NCBI GenBank assembly: GCA_001465935.1
Contig: LNKV01000046.1
Span: 62,001 to 126,000 of the forward strand
From: Clarireedia homoeocarpa
Taxonomy: Eukaryota > Ascomycota > Leotiomycetes > Helotiales > Rutstroemiaceae
DNA: 64,000 nt
Direction: 5' to 3'
The notes beneath the pieces were generated by a model. That model was not told the origin of the DNA. It saw only the letters and a program-made list of their open reading frames with translations, and ran no database searches. Made by a program: the position numbers and the translations under genes. Every line of letters starts with the position of its first letter. The stretch's first letter is position 1. Positions 11,322-23,239 of the stretch are shown here, one piece after another.

Positions 11322-13789
11322 GTTGATGGCGGGATAGAAGAATGCTCAAAAGGGCTCTGTGTATTGAGTCTCCGAGAATGCTGTGATGGACAGAGTTGGA
11401 AGAGAAGTTGTGATAAGAAGAAAGAGTTCCAAGCAGGTTTTCCTATAAGTTCCGAAGGTACCGCTGTAGCAGAGAAAGTGAATAAAGAAATGAGCAATCA
11501 ACAGCCTAACGAGCTTTGGGGTTGACTGCCTCATCAAAGCGAAATGGCACATGAGATAGCAGACAAGAGTCAAGCACCTAGCTTCACTACGAAAATATTG
11601 GCCAGCAGTATCAAAGCTTCTGAGCACCATCAGCTGGTAACATATCTCATTGGACAGATCAAGTATCATGACCTCTGGTTGCCATTGCCATTACTCGTCC
11701 CCTCCCCCTCCATCCGCCTCCATCCCCCTCCATCCCCCTCCATGGTTGTGATATCGTATGAAACGTCACTCGTGCCTTCACTGATAGGCTTCTGAAGGAG
11801 GGGTGGTGGTAAAGGTCAACCACGTCCAGATCAAGATAGGGCATGTTGCTTACGGAGCTCACCGGAGAGAAAGAAGGATGCCGGGGATTAATCCCAGCAT
11901 GACGCAAATGACCATCATGAATGCCATACTTCGTATACTGTGTACAATGGTACAGTGGAAGGGACGGTAGAACATCACTATGCGTCACTTGTTGGAAGAA
12001 GGTAGAACGTTAGACGTTATGCTACAGCACGGTATGGGATGGGGATGCTTGTGTTTGGGTTGGGAAGCAGAGAACACATTCACTTCTCTTTCACTCGAGC
12101 CTTATATGCGGGGAAACTTAGGCGAAGTCATACAGCCAGCCAGCCCTTGGCTCGAAAAGTGAGAGCGGCCCTCGGACTTCTATCACTCCGTTTCTGTCGT
12201 TAGAGAGAGAGGGGTGAGAGAGGGTGAGAGAGGGGTGAGAGAGAGAGAACACCAATGGAAGCTGTTGGAAGTGTACAAAGTGTAGATTAGATCAGATAAG
12301 CACACACGGATTGTCTTATCGTTTATCGATTGTCTCTTCCCGAGGCTCAGGCTCCTCGCTTGATTTCTGATCATGCTGCGCACCCAAAAATTCCGTGCAT
12401 TCATGTAACACCGCACCGCACCAGGAAAGCTTCCCTCGCTTCCCTCGCTTTCCCAATTGTAACGTTGCCTTCAACAAGATTTTCTGTTGGTTGCAAGATT
12501 ATCTGGATTATCACCTACTGGGCCTACCTATCATTTCGTCGCCGACCAGGAACAACCAGGACGCTCATTTACTCCTTTACTCCTTTACTTTATTTGGTTT
12601 AGATGAAATTACTTTATTTGGTTTGGATGAAAAGGCGATGGTGGATATCAACGAATCTAATACGATGGACAGAGCATGTTGCCGACATGGCAACGAGAGG
12701 CACAAGGTGAGAATTACGGCAATCGCCAATTGCCCAGTCATGTCGCTCCCTCTTTCCATTCTCTCAGCTTGATGAACCCGATGAACCCGATGTGCCAGAT
12801 GTGCCAGGTGTGCCAGAAATGGGGTGACAGCGACGCAGGGGAAACGGCCATCTTGCTCCATATTGGAGTTTCCCTATGTACTATGCGGTAGGGATCGACC
12901 TCTTAACCGTTCCAAGCGCTTCCCAATTATCCCGTTGAGTACTTTGTAAGCAATCCACTTGGTCCCCACCGACCGCACCGTTCTGCTCTGCTCTGCCCTG
13001 CCCTGCTCTGCTCTGCTCTGCTCTGCACTACTCACTCACTCACAGGACTTCTCAAGCATACACAAGGATTGACTGACATACCAAGGATTGACTGAGGTTT
13101 GCGCAATACGATACGATGTTACTATCCAACACTCGTATTCTTTGTTTTTCGTGGTCATTTTGAACCTTCACCTCCTTTTCCCTCCTCAATTCCCTCCTCG
13201 GGACCAATCATTCCCTCACAAGGCCTATTTACCATCCTATCCATGATGGCGCAATAGCCAGCATCCTACTCCATACTCTGTTATTCCTGTACTCCTGTAG
13301 CGACACTGCGACACTGCGACACGGCCACACTGCTACCCTGCGGCCTGAGGAGATCCAAAAGCAACATTTCTCTTCTCATCCGCGTACCATTCGTCTAGAC
13401 CTGTTCGTTGTTACTCCTCCCTCCAAATCGACCCAAATCGGCCCAATTCGTTATTACCCACATATTCTTTACGAGCACGAGAGGTGAAAATCCTACCATA
13501 CACACCATACACCAACTCCATCACCCTAACACCATTACCCACCGCCCCAACCACGGCATTTTCGCTACCACCAACACGTTTGCACCTTCCCCATTACAGC
13601 GGTTGCATACAAACTTCCCGACCTGATATTTGGGTTTCCCTTGTACGAATCAATCCCTCTTGATTCTTGCGCCTTATATTCGTGTCTGGTTATGGGGAAA
13701 GCGGGCCAATATCAGCACCACCCTAGCTCTCCCGCCACTTAGCGCCCTCTTCTCGAAGGGTTTTCCTATATGTATCAACACTTCATAAC
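11322..13789. promoter_or_regulatory. Divergent intergenic region between dam1 and the GlcNAc kinase gene
   Basis: The 2.47 kb between divergent start codons has no supportable ORF. Simple repeats include CCTCCATCCC-type units at 11,700-11,740, GAGAGGGTGA-type units at 12,205-12,248, GATGAACCC/GATGTGCCAG-type units at 12,770-12,812, and a CTCTG pentamer array at about 12,983-13,025. It presumably contains both promoters. I found no binding motif I would defend. Confidence 0.5.
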
Positions 13790-15489
13790 ATGCAGCTGTT
13801 CATCGCTGCCATGATTAAGATTCGACAGGTTTTCTGTGCCGCTTTACTGAGATCACTTCTCAAGACCAAATCTATCATTGAACTGCTTATTAAGTTTTGG
13901 ATTCCGCCATCGTCATCGCTCATCAAAGAGCATAGCGTGGAAGTCGACGAGCCTTCGGCGAAAAAGATTGAGAAGTTTTTGAAGGATGTCGAGGCTTCTT
14001 TTCGAGAAGCTACGGATAAGGCAACTCTCCTAGCACTATCGGATGGCTTGAGGAAGGAATTCAAAAAGTGCTTGCAGGGGAATCCGCTATGTATGCTCCC
14101 TTCATACAATCATCAATTGCCCAATGGAGATGAGTGCGGTACCTATTTAGCATTGGATGTTGGAGGATCGACATTTCGAGTCGCATTAATTAGATTGGCA
14201 AAGTCCAAATCTGGAGGAGGTGAGACGCAGATTTTGAGGTCGAAATCTTTCAAAATTGGAAATGGAGAGAGGTGTCTTAAAGGGATCGCATTTTTCGAGT
14301 GGATGGCAGATAGGATTGCCGACGTACTTTCTGAACAAGCAGAGGGGCATGATATGTCCAAATCACCACTGTCTATGGGCCTATCTTGGTCGTTTCCTAT
14401 CGAGTGCGTACGGGTCAATATTCCAAGCATGAATCAGCTGACCATACCCCAGTCAAAAGTCACTTCGAAGCGGATTACTAATGGGAATGGGAAAAGGGTT
14501 CCTTGCAGCTCACGGACTGGTAGGAAAAGATCTTGGAGATATCATTCAGGAATGTTGCTCAAGGAAAGGGCTTAATATTCAACTTAACGCAATAGTGAAT
14601 GACTCTTCAGCAACGTTACTTTCAAAAGCATATCTCGATCCCACTACTCGTTTCGCACTCATTCTAGGGACAGGAATGAACGCATCTGCTCACCTCCCTG
14701 TTCATCTCATTTCATCCGAAAAGTTTGGAATCCGGCCGTCGTCATGGCATGACTGCGCCAAGCATGTGATCGTTAATACTGAGCTATCAATGTTTGGTGG
14801 TAAGCTCCTACCATGCACAAAATGGGACCAGAAGATCAAATCTACCCACCCCGCACCGGATTTTCAACCATTCGAACATCTTACTGGTGGTGGATATCTT
14901 GGAGAGATTGTGAGAACGGTATTGGTTGATGGTATTCAAACAGCAGGACTGTTTGGCGGGGTTGTACCTCCGAGCCTTCGTGAGCAATTCTCGCTGGAAA
15001 CAGAGACACTATCCCGAATCGAGAAGTGAGTTGCTTGATTGTTTTACTACTCTTAGAATAATGTTAAATTTATAATACATACTGACATTGCGCAGCGACC
15101 AATCTTCTCAACTTACTTCCGCCATCCAAATATTTGCCACCCGTCATCCTTCCTCTTACACCCCTACCCCTAGCGACATGCGTTCGCTCCGCTTCATCGC
15201 ATCGCTTGTAACAGAAAGGGCAAGTGCGCTAATGGCCACTGGTGTTCATTCCCTTTGGTATTTGCGCAATGAATCAGAATCCATTTTGCCATCCGAATCA
15301 GCTCATACAGTCGTCGCGTACAATGGCTCGGTACTAGAAAACTATCCCGATTTCCGAAACAATACGCAGAAATATCTTGACTTGCTGGTCGAGGCTAGCG
15401 GTGCGACCGCCGGTACGGTGGAGTTGATGTATGCTGAGGAAAGTTCGCTGCTGGGTGCTGCGGTTGCGGTGGCTTGTTGTGATGAGTAA
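13790..15489 (+). CDS. hxk3: Hexokinase-family N-acetylglucosamine kinase
   Basis: Exons 13790-14403, 14453-15025 and 15096-15489 join in phase to give 526 residues. Introns are 49 and 70 bases, and the first has a GCTGAC branch site. Hexokinase landmarks are the phosphate-1 loop ALDVGGSTFRV (121-131), GLSWSFPID, the catalytic-Asp segment AIVNDSSATLL near residue 252, ILGTGMNAS, VNTELSMFGG, LTGGGYLGEI and, near the C-terminus, an adenosine-loop-like stretch. These deviate from glucose hexokinases (which have FSYP and NTEWG), as do the GlcNAc-kinase-type paralogues. With the deacetylase, deaminase and sensor adjacent, GlcNAc kinase is the likely activity, but substrate cannot be proven from sequence. 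Residues 10-37 are strongly hydrophobic and may be a membrane or mitochondrial-surface anchor. An internal ATG (codon 8) is an alternative start. Confidence 0.88.
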
Positions 15490-16590
15490 GGGGTTATATG
15501 GAGCTGTGTGTGTGGCTAGGTTTATTGACTATTATATTGCATAAGCATGGAAGATGCATAATATCGTGGGTGGGGGGCGAGGGTGGATCTGACTTGGTTT
15601 GGTGTCTGCATTCTGGGTGGCATATACATACATTTGCATGCTCAAAATTAATTTAAGAGCTACATTTGCTAGAGCTCCCATCAGAACCTTTCTCGATTAT
15701 CTCTGATGCCTCATCTCATCTCCACGACCCTCTTCGGCGCCTGTTGTTCCCACGTTCCCTGTTTCTACCTTCCTGACCGCTTCTACTTAGTTTCTGCTCT
15801 CTCTCTCTCTCCCCTTATATCCCGATACTGGACGAGCATATTCCATTCCATAACAGTTTCACAATTTAGTTTAGTCTTATCACAAAGTCTGTTTTCAAAT
15901 CATTTTTATTCATCCTATTCCAATTTCCACATGTACATAGTATATCATAATCGCGTATTCCATACATACTCTCCTCTGCCTCCTTCCTACCCCCGCCTAG
16001 TTTCAAATCGGGCGCAGGCATGAAGTGACACTCGTAATCATATAGATAGATAACTTAATCCCTCCCCGGGAAACACGCTCTAGGCTACGAACTGAGCTAT
16101 CTATCTATCGTATTTCTCACGAGTGATGAGTTCCTGTAAGAGTTGGGAACTTGCTGGGTTGATCGTGTCGTCTCTATGAGATGGGAAAGGATGGTTGTTG
16201 GGTAACTCGCAACTTCTCTTCTTCTTCTTCTTCTTCTGGGGCTGTTGGGGAAACATGTGATGAGTGCGGGGACTGAAATTGAGAGATGCGATGGCTGGTT
16301 TCGTGATCGAAGGGGGAGGGGGGAAAAGGTGGGCGTGTTTGGGGTGATTTTTCTTTGGATTTTTTAGAATATGACGGATACCTAAAACTAAAGTGAACTG
16401 AATCCGATCCTCGACCGAACTATTGTCATTTTGATATTGCTCCTTTTCCTTCATGCTTGATACTTAGAGACCGTTATTCTTCTCGTCTTCACAACTTCTT
16501 TGGATAAGATATTCTCTGCAAGCTCAAAAACCATCACGATCCATTTTCCCATACATATCTCCCCCTTTCCCCTTTCCCCTTTCCCCTTCC
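15490..16590. other. Intergenic region between the kinase and the MBL hydrolase gene
   Basis: Convergent 3' ends. Small open frames here (for example 15,706-16,023 plus and 16,101-16,454 minus) have simple pyrimidine- or lysine-rich compositions and no recognisable domain, so I do not call genes. A TTC/GAA microsatellite lies at 16,213-16,237 and a CCCCTTTC-type repeat at 16,562-16,592. Confidence 0.5.
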
Positions 16591-17730
16591 TCACTCTTTA
16601 TCCCCCTCTACAGCCCCTACAAAATCCTTCAAAAATGCCCACCTCCCCTTCTCCCCCCACTCCCCAATCTTCCTCGCATCCACCTCTTTTGGAAAGAAAT
16701 CCATCAACCCCAACAAATCCGCATCATGCGCTATAACAACTAACACTTCATCCCTCGCATCGACCTCCATAACCTTCCCGACCGTCTTCTGCGCCTCCTC
16801 CGCATCATACGAAATGCCATTCCCGCCATCCGGTCTCGCTACTTCATAGAATGGCCGCGTGCGATCGCCATCGCGGAGGAGACGCTCGAACAACGCCCCG
16901 GGACACGGGGTAGTGTGTTCGGGATGGGCAGGATTAGGTGTGATTTCTTCCGGAAGGGGGAGGTAGGGCGAGGGTCGGAATTCGCCCCCATGATGACATG
17001 CGTCGCCGCCCATGAAAATATACTTATCGCCAACCCCCTTCCCACTGCCTTCCTCCCCATCAGCAGTTGCGCTTGCAATCCTCGCCAATGCACACAAATG
17101 TCCAACCGTATGGCCCGGCGCATCCAGCAGATAGAACGACCCGTCCCCAAAATAATCAAACGCATTAAACCTCCCAATCTTCAACTGCTGATCAAACTCT
17201 ATCTCCCTTAGCTCGCGGCCCTCGTAGTCGGATTCCAGGATCGGGGATTCCTGGTTCGTGGGATAGCCGGGGAGTTTTGCGGATTTGAAGCCAGGTCCGA
17301 CGATTAGAGAGGTGCTGGGGGGAAAGAGGGAGGGGTTCCCGATGTGGTCGAAGTGGTAGTGGGACCAGATTATGGCGCTGATGGAGGAGAGAGGAATTTG
17401 GTGTTGGGAGAGGATGCTGGAGACATCGTACTCGGCGGAGATATCACATTTGTTGGCGATCAGGGGGTCGATGACGTGGGGTGGGAGCTTCTTCCAGTCG
17501 GGGCGGGTGCCGAGATCGAAGAGGAGGGAGGTTTGCGAGGAAGGGTGCGTGATGAGGAAGGAGTAGGAGGGGCAGTCCAGGTAGGGGTGTGAGGCGATGG
17601 AGGGTTGGACCATGAGAGAGGTAGGGAAGTCGGCTATGCGAGAGGTGGTGTTGATTATTTGGATGCGGACGGTGGAGGAGGAGGGAGGGATGTGGAGGTT
17701 GGGTGCGGGGGTGGGGGTGGGTTGAGACAT
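16591..17730 (-). CDS. Metallo-beta-lactamase-fold hydrolase (AHL-lactonase-like subfamily)
   Basis: An intronless 379-residue protein. The binuclear metal signature HYHFDH lies at residues 124-129 (SAIIWSHYHFDHIGNPS). Further ligand segments follow: LLDAPGHTVGHLCAL (third His), MGGDACHHGGEF (bridging Asp), and a late IAHDADLLGL whose His is the expected last ligand. This arrangement is that of the lactonase-like MBL proteins common in ascomycetes, which hydrolyse lactones or related esters. The true substrate is unknown. No signal peptide is visible, so it is probably cytosolic. It lies next to the GlcNAc cluster, but I see nothing that ties it functionally to that pathway. Confidence 0.85.
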   Translation of the reverse strand: MSQPTPTPAPNLHIPPSSSTVRIQIINTTSRIADFPTSLMVQPSIASHPYLDCPSYSFLITHPSSQTSLLFDLGTRPDWKKLPPHVIDPLIANKCDISAEYDVSSILSQHQIPLSSISAIIWSHYHFDHIGNPSLFPPSTSLIVGPGFKSAKLPGYPTNQESPILESDYEGRELREIEFDQQLKIGRFNAFDYFGDGSFYLLDAPGHTVGHLCALARIASATADGEEGSGKGVGDKYIFMGGDACHHGGEFRPSPYLPLPEEITPNPAHPEHTTPCPGALFERLLRDGDRTRPFYEVARPDGGNGISYDAEEAQKTVGKVMEVDARDEVLVVIAHDADLLGLMDFFPKEVDARKIGEWGEKGRWAFLKDFVGAVEGDKE

Positions 17731-19291
17731 GTTAGGTTGTGGTAGTAGGTAGGTTAGGGTTGATATGTTACAGTACGATTAGTAGTGATGGAGTGATAAG
17801 AGGAATACGAAGTGCAATCAAAGCATATAGACTGTGAATATCCTGTCCAGCACCACGAGATTTTTAAGCACGAGAGAATCGAATTTAGGCTGTAATTCGA
17901 CGTCAAGATTTGAAATCAATCTTGACTGTAAGACTGTAAGACTGTACTGATCAAGAGGCGCTCTGCTGTTGGTAGAGCGGATATCCCGGAGATATCGTGC
18001 TCTTATCGTGCGAACTTGATTGACGATGCGGGGTGAATGGTTACAGTAATGTCAGGTGTCGGCACGTGATATATTTGGATATTGCATCGGCAGCCTATAC
18101 GGGAGGGAGAGTGAATCAATGCTCGTTCCCAAAGGTGGCGATGTGGATATCCTTCATAAGAATGATGTTTCACAATACTGACACTGCCAGTTAACACCAT
18201 ATAATGAGAGGAGAGTATATTATACCACACGACCCATACACATCAGAGAATAGCGACAGCTAAGTATCTCCTTCACTGCCAAGACTTTGCGCCCCTCACC
18301 AAACATAAGGTAGGAGGGTCGCTTATGGTAGTCAAGGGGATAGGACATATACACCGGAAAACCAAAAATCCCCTTTGCTACGGAGAAGCTTCCAAGCTTC
18401 TAAAGGTCTTTATGGTCGAGCTTAGAACTATTGCATGACAGACCGCAAAAGATCTTCCATCTCGAGAGCCGAACCCGTTGCTTGGGAACGTCAGATATAG
18501 AGCTGATATGCCCGACCAGTGAGATAAATAGATCGACATACGGAGAAGAGCCCAGATCTTCCATCATATTTTCCGTTGGACTCGGATGGAATTCTAGAAT
18601 TTCCAAAGATTGACCCCTGAATGCGGAGATAACTTTGCCATGTGCGAAAAACACGTACGAGCTGTCGAGTTCTTTTCATTCAGGTACAAGCGGAGGAACT
18701 AGCAAAGACCCCTTTCTCTCCAAGGACGTGCCGCTCTCAACATTACCTCCCGGTCCAGATTCGAATTTGTTGATGTTGATTCGCTATGTTCCGTCCAAAA
18801 GAAGCGACAAGTGGAGACAAACTCAGCCGCTTTTTCTTTTTTTCCAGACCGTCAGATATCCAAATCAAATGCTAGATTGTCATGCCATTTCCCCGTACTT
18901 TATACAATGCACATAAGAGAAGCTTCTTTTTTGCGATATCCGATCGGTAGCCCCGGCGGGAAGCGATGAGGGACTTTAAACGAGTCAAAAGACTCCATAA
19001 TGCTATTGAATTTCTTCCTTTTCTGGCTCTAGCATCGTAGCTAATGTTCGGAACGAGTAAGTACTCAGCTGGAACCGGATCGACATGGACCCCAGCCTGG
19101 GGGTTTTCTTCGAGGATCTATGTATACATGGAAGTCTTCTCTTTTTCTCGCGATGTTCAGCAAGGCGAAGATCTTTTCTTCAAGTCCATTCTTCAAGTCC
19201 ATTCTTTTAGTCCTCGCGTTGCAGTCGTCATAATTTTGCCTTCGTTTTTTCTGTTTTGTTCTTCTTTCATCCACGCTTTTAAGCCTCAACA
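17731..19291. other. Intergenic region before the cell-surface protein gene
   Basis: The 1.56 kb contains the promoters of the divergent MBL and cell-surface genes. Only short overlapping frames without family resemblance occur (18,003-18,230 minus, 18,635-18,916 plus). A direct duplication of the sequence TCTTCAAGTCCATT is visible at about 19,176-19,206. No gene called. Confidence 0.5.
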
Positions 19292-22200
19292 ATGGGTCCA
19301 TCCGTGGCCAGAGGAATCGTCCTCCTCGCTGGCTTGATCCATTCGGGATTAGCAGTCACGCCGGGTTCAGTTGCCCTATCGCCGACACCGTGTGCCACAG
19401 CCGGAAGCGAACAATCATTGACCACCGTCACATCGACCTATCCAAGTACATACACAAATGTTATCACAGCAACTACTCCTTCGGTTTTCACGACTACGAC
19501 CTGCACCGTAGGTTCCGCTGCTCCCACAGGCGCATGCCAGAATGCAGTTTGGTCAGCAGGCGGTGTATACAAACAGGCGTTTTGTGACAATGTATCATTC
19601 GCTGGGGCTGTTTCGACACTTCGGGGTGCAGGCTTCAATTTTGACGCGTGTAATTCAGTGTGTTCCCAGTTTGGTAGTCGATGCCAGGCATGGGCATTAA
19701 ATGCCGTAGATAAAAGTTGTTACATGTATCCAGCCGCTACCGCAATGTCTACCGTTTCTGCTGCTGGATGGGCTGCTGTCGGTTTCTATACTACAAATCC
19801 TTGTGTTGAAACGATCACGGGTGTTCAGACGCAATATGTGACAGAAGTAGTCACTAGCCTGATTGAGACAGTTTACGAATCTACTATTATGGATTCTTCG
19901 TATTGTGCGTCTCCAACTTCGTCAGAATCTCTTTCTGCCGCACCGTCCTCATCTCCATCTCCCTCGCTGTCTACGGAGCCCTCATCGGCGGCAACCTCGA
20001 CTGTCTCTCTGGAATCTTCCTCATCAGCATCGTCGGTAGCACCTTCGTCAGAACCGACAGCAGAGCTGCCTTTGCCCGAGTCCTCGTCAGAAGCTTCCTC
20101 TGTTGCCTCTGCGGCACCTACTTCATTGCTTTCTGGAGCCACTTCTTGCCTGTCTTCGGTGTCACCGACAAGCAGACCTGGAGATTCAACTGTTACGATC
20201 ACCACTACTTACGTTAGCCTGTCCACGAGTGTCTTCAGCACAACAACCCAAGTCATACAGACTCTTACAACGTGCACCACAAACCCTTGCGTAACAGTCA
20301 GCACAGCCATCGAGACGATCGTTTCGACGCAGACGATCTCCAGTGACATTACTACTACATATCAAAGTACGATCATAAGTTCTACCCCTGTTGTCACGCT
20401 CTCGCCCTCTGCTCCTTCAGTGCCATTATCAAATTCTCCTGATAGCACTTCAGGCGACGATAATAGTACACCAACTCCAGCTTCCAGTCTCCAGATCTCA
20501 ACCATAGTGCCAACGATATCATTGCCCACTGCCTCTGATAGCCTTCCAACGAGCAGTCTCATCTCTGATAGCTCTGCAGCTGCGACGTCGTCCCTTCTGA
20601 GCCCATTACCGACGGTCTCGAGCGGCCTTTTCACTACACCCTCGAGTGGTCCTTCATCCGGCGTGCCTACAGGAGTCGTGGTATCCAGCCCTGAAGTTTC
20701 AGGTTCATCTGCCGCTTCAACTTCAGTTCCCACTTCATCGGCCCCAGAATCGCAGATCCCCAGCAGCTCCTCGGCTCCTGAGTTGACGACATCTACCATT
20801 CTAACGACTCGTACTTCCACACTCACAGCCTGCCCGTCAAGCGTCACCAATTGCCCAGCTTCTTCGCAGACCACTTTCCTGACCACTGAGACTTTAGTTC
20901 TTTCTACTACTGTTTGCCCGGTCACAGAGCTTCCTCAGCCAACCACTAGCAGAAATCCAGAGGATACCACCCTGACTACTTCAACAGTGTTCTCTACTCG
21001 AACCTCTACTGTCACAGCATGCCCTGGAAGCATCACCGATTGTCCGGTCAGATCTCAAACAACCTTCTTGACCACGGAAACGTTGGTTGTCTCCACTACG
21101 ATCTGCCCAGTAACTGGAGTTCAAGCTACCTCAACTCCGCAACCAATTAGCGGTACTGCCTCATCACAGAGCATCGCTCCGATGCAGAGTACCATTGTAT
21201 CAGAGATCGAATATACCACCTCAACTCCACAACCGATTAGCGGCACTGCCTCATCACAGAGCGCTACCTTATCACAGAGCGCTGCTTCATCACAGAGCGC
21301 TGCCTTATCACAAAGCGCTGCTTCATCACAGAGCGCTGCCTTATCACAAAGCGCTGCTTCATCACAGAGCGCTGCTTCATCACAGAGCGCTGCCTCATCA
21401 CAAAGCGCTGCTTCATCACAAAGCGCTGCTTCATCACAGAGCGCTGCTTCATCACAGAGCGCTGCCTTATCACAGAGCGCTGCTTCATCACAGAGCGCTG
21501 CCTCATCACAAAGCGCTACCTCATCACAAAGCGCTGCCTTATCACAAAGCGCTGCCTCATCACAGAGCATCGCCCTGATGCAGAGTACCATTGTATCAGA
21601 GGTCGAATATACCACCTCAACAGTATTCTCCACCAGAACAGCTACAATCACAGCCTGCCCTGAAAGCGTCAGCAACTGTCCAGCTCGATCCCAAACAACA
21701 TTCTTAACCACAGAGACTCTAATTATATCAACCACCGTGTGCCCTGTAACCGAGGCCACTGGAGCTTCCCCAGCACTACCTACAAGCTCATCGGTAAGCA
21801 CTGGTAAGAATAGTTCAAGCGGCGAAAGTGTTTCTCCTCAGAGCAGCGCCGTTCAATACACCACCTCTACAGTCCTGACCACACGCACATCCACTATCAC
21901 TGCTTGTCCATCTAGTATTACCAACTGTCCGGCCTCCGCACAATCTACATTCGTGACAACGGAGACCCTTGTTGCGTCTACTACTGTTCGCCTGGTAAGC
22001 GAGGTGTCTCACGCCTCTCAGATTGTGGTTCAGAGTTCGCTGCCCGTGGTTACCCCTACTGGAAGCTCCTCAGAAGCCTCTTCGGTTCTTGGAGGATATG
22101 TCAACAGCCAGAGCGCTCCTGCAGTGTCTCCATCCCCAAGCCCCGTTGCTGTTGTGAGCAGTCAAAGTGCTCAAGGTGTACCTGCAGCCTCAAGCCCTGT

Positions 22201-22764
22201 GGCAGTCATCAACACCCAAAGTGCCGAAGGAATCTACAACTCCCAAATCACCTCCACAGCATCGGTCATTGGCCAAAGTATCGGAGCATTCCTTCCGGAT
22301 CATCTTCACCAGCTTCCAGCGATGTGATCCTTCCAAGTGCTTCCCCAGCTACTAGCAACGTCATCCCATCGAATGGTGCTCCAGTAGCCAGCAGTATCGT
22401 CGTACCAAGTTCTGCATTCGCATATCCTCAAGGTTTCAACTCTACAGCCGTTACCAGGCCCAGCATCAATAGCACCCTCAGCTCAAGCTTCGTCCCTCCT
22501 AGTGCTACCCAATCCCTAGCAGGTATCTCGTTCTCCACCAGTATCGCCACACTCTCATCCGCTACTCTCAGCGCTTCTCAATCAAGCAGCACTACTCTCA
22601 GCACTTCTCAATCAAGCAGCACTACTCTCAGCGCTTCTCAATCGAGCAGCACTACTACCAGCTCTGAGCCAGCAATGTTCACTGGTTCTGCGATGGGGCT
22701 GAAGTGGAATGTTGGTGCTGTGTTCGGATCCTTTTTTGCGGTTATGATGGCTATGATTCTTTAG
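19292..22764 (+). CDS. Ser/Thr-rich repeat cell-surface protein, frame-shifted before its GPI signal
   Basis: The first frame (19292-22327) encodes 1011 residues. It starts with a secretion signal (about 1-21), then a Cys-containing domain around 75-175 with a PAN-like look (FDACNSVCSQFGSRCQAW), followed by very Ser/Thr-rich sequence. A module of about 47 residues occurs four times (TTSTVFSTRTSTVTACP ... TTETLVVSTTICPV; from about 20,786, 20,977, 21,613 and 21,859). The last copy has lost its final Cys. Between copies two and three sits an array of 18 SQS hexapeptide units. At about 22,286-22,297 the frame must shift by one base to continue the Ser-rich sequence (SGSSSPASSDV) into a second frame that ends at 22764 with a hydrophobic GPI-type tail (VGAVFGSFFAVMMAMIL). 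No intron of normal length fits well. It could be a real truncation or a sequencing error. Confidence 0.75.
21249..21570 (+). repeat. 18-bp coding minisatellite (SQSAAS units)
   Basis: About 18 tandem copies of an 18-base unit encode Ser-Gln-Ser plus AAS, AAL, ATS or ATL. Copies differ mainly at CAG/CAA and TCA/TTA positions. The array sits between two otherwise parallel copies of the phrase STIVSE(I/V)EYTTST, which suggests expansion within an already duplicated block. Antisense frames across it are artefacts. Confidence 0.9.
22570..22660 (+). repeat. 30-bp tandem repeat near the GPI end
   Basis: Three tandem units encode TLSASQSSST-type decapeptides just upstream of the putative GPI-anchor signal. 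They are directly visible as repeated CTCAGC(G/A)CTTCTCAATC. Confidence 0.8.
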
Positions 22765-23239
22765 AATTTTTGTTATTTTATTCATGTTAGATGGTTAGCG
22801 GGGTCCAAGAAGGGGAATTGGTTTATGGTGTTGTATAAAGATCAAAGGAAAATGGATAGATAGATCTATGTACATTTAGATTGAGTTTAGATGAGACGAC
22901 ATTAGATAAAATGAGGAGTAATTGATAATTTATAATCTATCTCTACGTATCTAATATGTGCATACGTAAAGTAAAGGCAGACACTGTAGCTGTAGCTGTA
23001 GAAACGAGGAAACGCAACCCCAATATAGTGAGTGATATTGTTCCCGTGACAACGCTACATTTCATAGTTATCTTCGTTACTCTTATACACGCACTGGCTA
23101 GCTAAGGTTATCTATTGCCTTGCTCTCGGCAGCAGTGTCATCGCTGTAGAGATTCTATATATCAATCACTAATAACTGAAAATAACAAACTAAATTTTAT
23201 TACTTAGTATATAAAAATGTTACTTTTAAAATACAATAA
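22765..23239. other. Convergent intergenic region
   Basis: AT-rich spacer between the 3' ends of the surface-protein gene and the HET gene. I see no ORF and no structured element beyond short TAGATA and TGTAGC repeats. Confidence 0.5.

Noticed and set aside
16101..16454. 117-codon minus frame with a Lys run
   Set aside because: The run is a TTC microsatellite; no family resemblance and no promoter or splice support.
21249..21570. Possible CRISPR-like array
   Set aside because: Units are contiguous 18-base repeats without spacers inside a eukaryotic coding sequence.
21121..21801. 226-codon antisense frame with ALCDEA repeats
   Set aside because: It is the complement of the SQSAAS coding minisatellite; no domain, and the sense frame has a signal peptide and repeated modules.
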